DNA from: Cordylochernes scorpioides
Taxonomy: Eukaryota; Arthropoda; Arachnida; Pseudoscorpiones; Chernetidae
Assembly (NCBI GenBank): GCA_030710605.1
Contig: CP092879.1
Coordinates: forward strand, 41,063,669 to 41,127,668
Direction of reading: 5' to 3'
Length of the DNA: 64,000 nt
Shown here piece by piece: positions 63,390 through 64,000 of the stretch. The notes beneath the pieces are model-generated. The model had not been told where the DNA came from and did not search any database. It was given only the letters and a program-made list of their open reading frames with translations. The position numbers and the translations under genes were made by a program. The first letter of the stretch is position 1; each line of letters opens with the position of its first letter.

Positions 63390-63765
63390 AATCATAATGA
63401 TGATGCGCGCGCATCCGTGACATGAGGAATTGAGGAAAGACGGTCGTGACTATATATGTTGATAATAATAAAATAATAATAATAATATAATAATAATAAT
63501 AATTATTATTATTATCATTAGATAATGATAATGATCTAATGATGATGCGCGCGCATCCGTGACATGAGGAATTGAGGAATTTGAGGAGGAAAGACGGTCG
63601 TGACTATATATGTTTATAATAATAATAATATAATAATAATTATTATTATTATTATCATTAGATAATGATAATGATCATAATGATGATGCGCGCGCATCCG
63701 TGATATGAGGAATTGAGGAATTGATTGAGGAGGAAAGACGGTCGTGACTATATATGTTGATAAAA
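63390..63765. repeat. Tandem repeat about 135 bp x 3, right-arm copy
   Basis: Mirror of 46087-46440 (GATGCGCGCGCATCCGTGAC units). Confidence 0.85.
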
Positions 63766-64000
63766 TTAACTCTGTTGATTTTTTTTGTATTTAATCGATA
63801 ACACCGAAGTTACGCATGTTAATGTTAGGAAATATATTTTGATGTAAAGCAAAACCTGCTCCATCTCGTTTTACATAAATGTTGAAAATTTGGTTGAAAT
63901 TGATGCATTGTAACGAAAGTTTTTAGCGAACAACACTTATGAAATTTCCATTTTATTAATATAGATTATTGAATATATCTTTAGATTGATCAGCTGTTGT
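63766..64000. other. Repeat-derived sequence, end of right arm in window
   Basis: Mirror of 45844-46080. The inverted duplication continues past the window edge. Confidence 0.6.

Larger units (their letters stand above)
55450..64000 (-). repeat. Right arm of the inverted duplication
   Basis: Inverse of 45844-54817, continuing past the window end. It lacks the 444-bp insertion and has one more 76-bp unit and about two fewer 32-bp units. Confidence 0.95.

Overview
The window is AT-rich eukaryotic (metazoan) DNA made almost wholly of transposable elements and their debris. I found no convincing host protein-coding gene. Two DD34D mariner transposons, two Ty3/gypsy LTR retrotransposons, Penelope-type (GIY-YIG plus hammerhead) debris, Helitron-like short elements and LINE/SINE tails point to an animal, most likely an arthropod; this is an inference, and the species cannot be read from the sequence.

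Layout. 1-2.5 kb: a small tandem duplication and Helitron-like elements carrying tRNA-Gly. 2585-7772: a minus-strand Ty3/gypsy element with two 340-bp LTRs that look identical and an ATAT target duplication. Its gag begins inside the 5' LTR, gag ends on a T TTA AAC TAA slippery site, and pol ends inside the 3' LTR. 7.8-9.6 kb: foldback/Penelope-like pieces and a MITE. 9717-11034: mariner 1 (broken). 11.7-18.4 kb: palindromic elements, hammerhead-like motifs and a Penelope GIY-YIG endonuclease remnant (14517-14819). 19-34 kb: LINE 3' ends, SINEs, decayed LTR pieces and a 30-bp minisatellite. 34565-35178: a near-perfect 614-bp palindrome. 35239-36523: mariner 2 (broken). 36573-38037: a head-to-tail Helitron-like array, into which the second Ty3/gypsy element (38038-43210, plus strand) is inserted. 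43.2-45.8 kb: more Helitron-like, foldback and MITE pieces.

From 45844 to the end the window is one inverted duplication: left arm 45844-54817, right arm 55450-64000, running off the window, around a 532-bp spacer and a 100-N gap (55350-55449). The arms differ by point changes, satellite copy number and one clean insertion, as two haplotypes would. A head-to-head haplotype join at the gap is a serious alternative to a real palindrome.

The most interesting signal is a large, diverse set of hammerhead-ribozyme-like motifs (HHR) in the short repetitive elements, many of them foldbacks. One group has canonical CUGANGA...GAAA cores. A second group consistently has U(U/C)GAUAA...GAAA, that is U3-A8 in place of the canonical C3-G8 pair, with stem I pairs that covary between copies. 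A 444-bp element with a canonical motif and partial terminal direct repeats (52697-53140) is present in one palindrome arm and absent from the other, with a 14-bp target duplication. This suggests a recently mobile, retrozyme-like element. The GIY-YIG remnant suggests Penelope-like enzymes as the possible mobilising source.
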